In this document: positions 63,797-64,000 of the stretch, piece by piece | Numbering within the stretch: the stretch's first letter is position 1 | Layout: each line of letters starts with the position of its first letter | NCBI GenBank assembly: GCA_012728015.1 | Contig: JAAYFY010000018.1 | Span: 40,873 to 104,872 of the forward strand | Reading direction: 5' to 3' | DNA length: 64,000 nucleotides | DNA from: Clostridiaceae bacterium | Lineage (GTDB): Bacteria > Bacillota > Clostridia > DSM-8532 | Position numbers and translations under genes: made by a program | Notes under the pieces: model-generated | Told to the model about the DNA's origin: nothing | Database searches by the model: none | The model's input: the letters and a program-made list of their open reading frames with translations, nothing else

Positions 63797-64000
63797 TCAT
63801 GCCTGTATCAGGGTTGTGGTGTAATGACGGGGCTCTGCTCCGCGGAGCACCGGGGGAAGATGCCTGAAGGGGCAGAATAGGGACAGTTCATGCAACGGAC
63901 GTGTCACAGCGGTATAGAAAAGACCCCTTTCGTCGGGATCGGAATAATCCCTTTCATCTGAAATGACCACCATAGCCGCATCAAATTCAATACCCTTGGC
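63797..64000 (-). CDS. C-terminal end of a UvrD/HelD-type helicase (partial)
   Basis: The last 67 codons of a leftward gene whose 5' part lies beyond the window edge. The readable AKGIEFDAAMVVISDERDY and RGLFYTAVTRPLHELSLF correspond to superfamily I helicase motifs V and VI (KG-x-EFD and Y-x-AxTR). The version with RPLHELSLF at the end resembles HelD, the RNA polymerase recycling ATPase of Firmicutes, more than UvrD or PcrA. The final 20 residues are basic and variable. The stop lies about 105 bases upstream of the argJ start on the same strand. Confidence 0.72.
   Translation of the reverse strand, partial: AKGIEFDAAMVVISDERDYSDPDERGLFYTAVTRPLHELSLFCPFRHLPPVLRGAEPRHYTTTLIQA

Noticed and set aside
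1..64000. Prophage, insertion sequence or defence island
   Set aside because: I found no integrase, transposase, phage structural or restriction genes; the repeats are short palindromes only.

Overview
The window reads as a chromosomal segment of a spore-forming member of the class Clostridia. The reasons are the mix of genes (clostridial-type IMP dehydrogenase, DUF4364, PRK06851-type ATPase, YkuS/UPF0180, a SPOCS/DUF3794 spore-type protein, a long FtsA-like protein), strong AGGAGG ribosome sites, frequent TTG starts and sigma-A type promoters. Base composition is moderate (about 50% GC by eye). I see no phage, insertion sequence, CRISPR array, tRNA or rRNA. Genus cannot be named from sequence alone.

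Layout. 1-6000: an acyl-CoA ligase, an ECF S-like membrane protein, a UPF0316 protein, then a leftward pair of a frameshifted tagaturonate epimerase gene and a GH4 enzyme with the CHEV signature of alpha-galacturonidases (pectin-derived galacturonate use). 6300-19400: guaB, a six-hairpin glycosidase, a HAD phosphatase, a DUF3160 gene remnant, a GT4 glycosyltransferase, an alpha/beta hydrolase, a GH31 glucosidase, a PanE-like reductase, a GH5 cellulase lipoprotein and a SPOCS protein with a KCKDKD repeat tail. 19390-26900: an unknown (possibly spore-coat-like) protein, malic enzyme, CoA-disulfide reductase-rhodanese with a Crp/Fnr regulator, thioredoxin, a cyclophilin lipoprotein, a YdcF protein and DUF4364. 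27200-34500: aconitase, isocitrate dehydrogenase, two TrkA-type RCK proteins, a secreted transglutaminase-like protein and citrate synthase, which together make the oxidative arm of the TCA cycle to 2-oxoglutarate. 34600-40460: smc-ftsY, a three-TM protein resembling YLATT, and YkuS. 40590-42680: serA behind a tandem glycine riboswitch with a readable terminator/antiterminator. 42800-49800: LUD protein, Ppx/GppA-HD plus polyphosphate kinase, AsnA and the PRK06851 ATPase. 49900-57930: rimO-pgsA, rpsO, pnp, folT behind a tetrahydrofolate riboswitch, glgA-nth. 58000-64000: FtsA-like protein with a beta-grasp-like tail, a membrane GAF-GGDEF protein, CheW, argJ and the end of a HelD-like helicase.

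The physiology suggested is an anaerobic plant-polysaccharide degrader (GH4, GH5, GH31, the six-hairpin glycosidase, GlgA storage) that makes glutamate by a partial TCA cycle, keeps polyphosphate, and controls one-carbon/serine/glycine metabolism with two riboswitches (glycine-serA and THF-folT). Short palindromic repeats of one family lie in five intergenic gaps.
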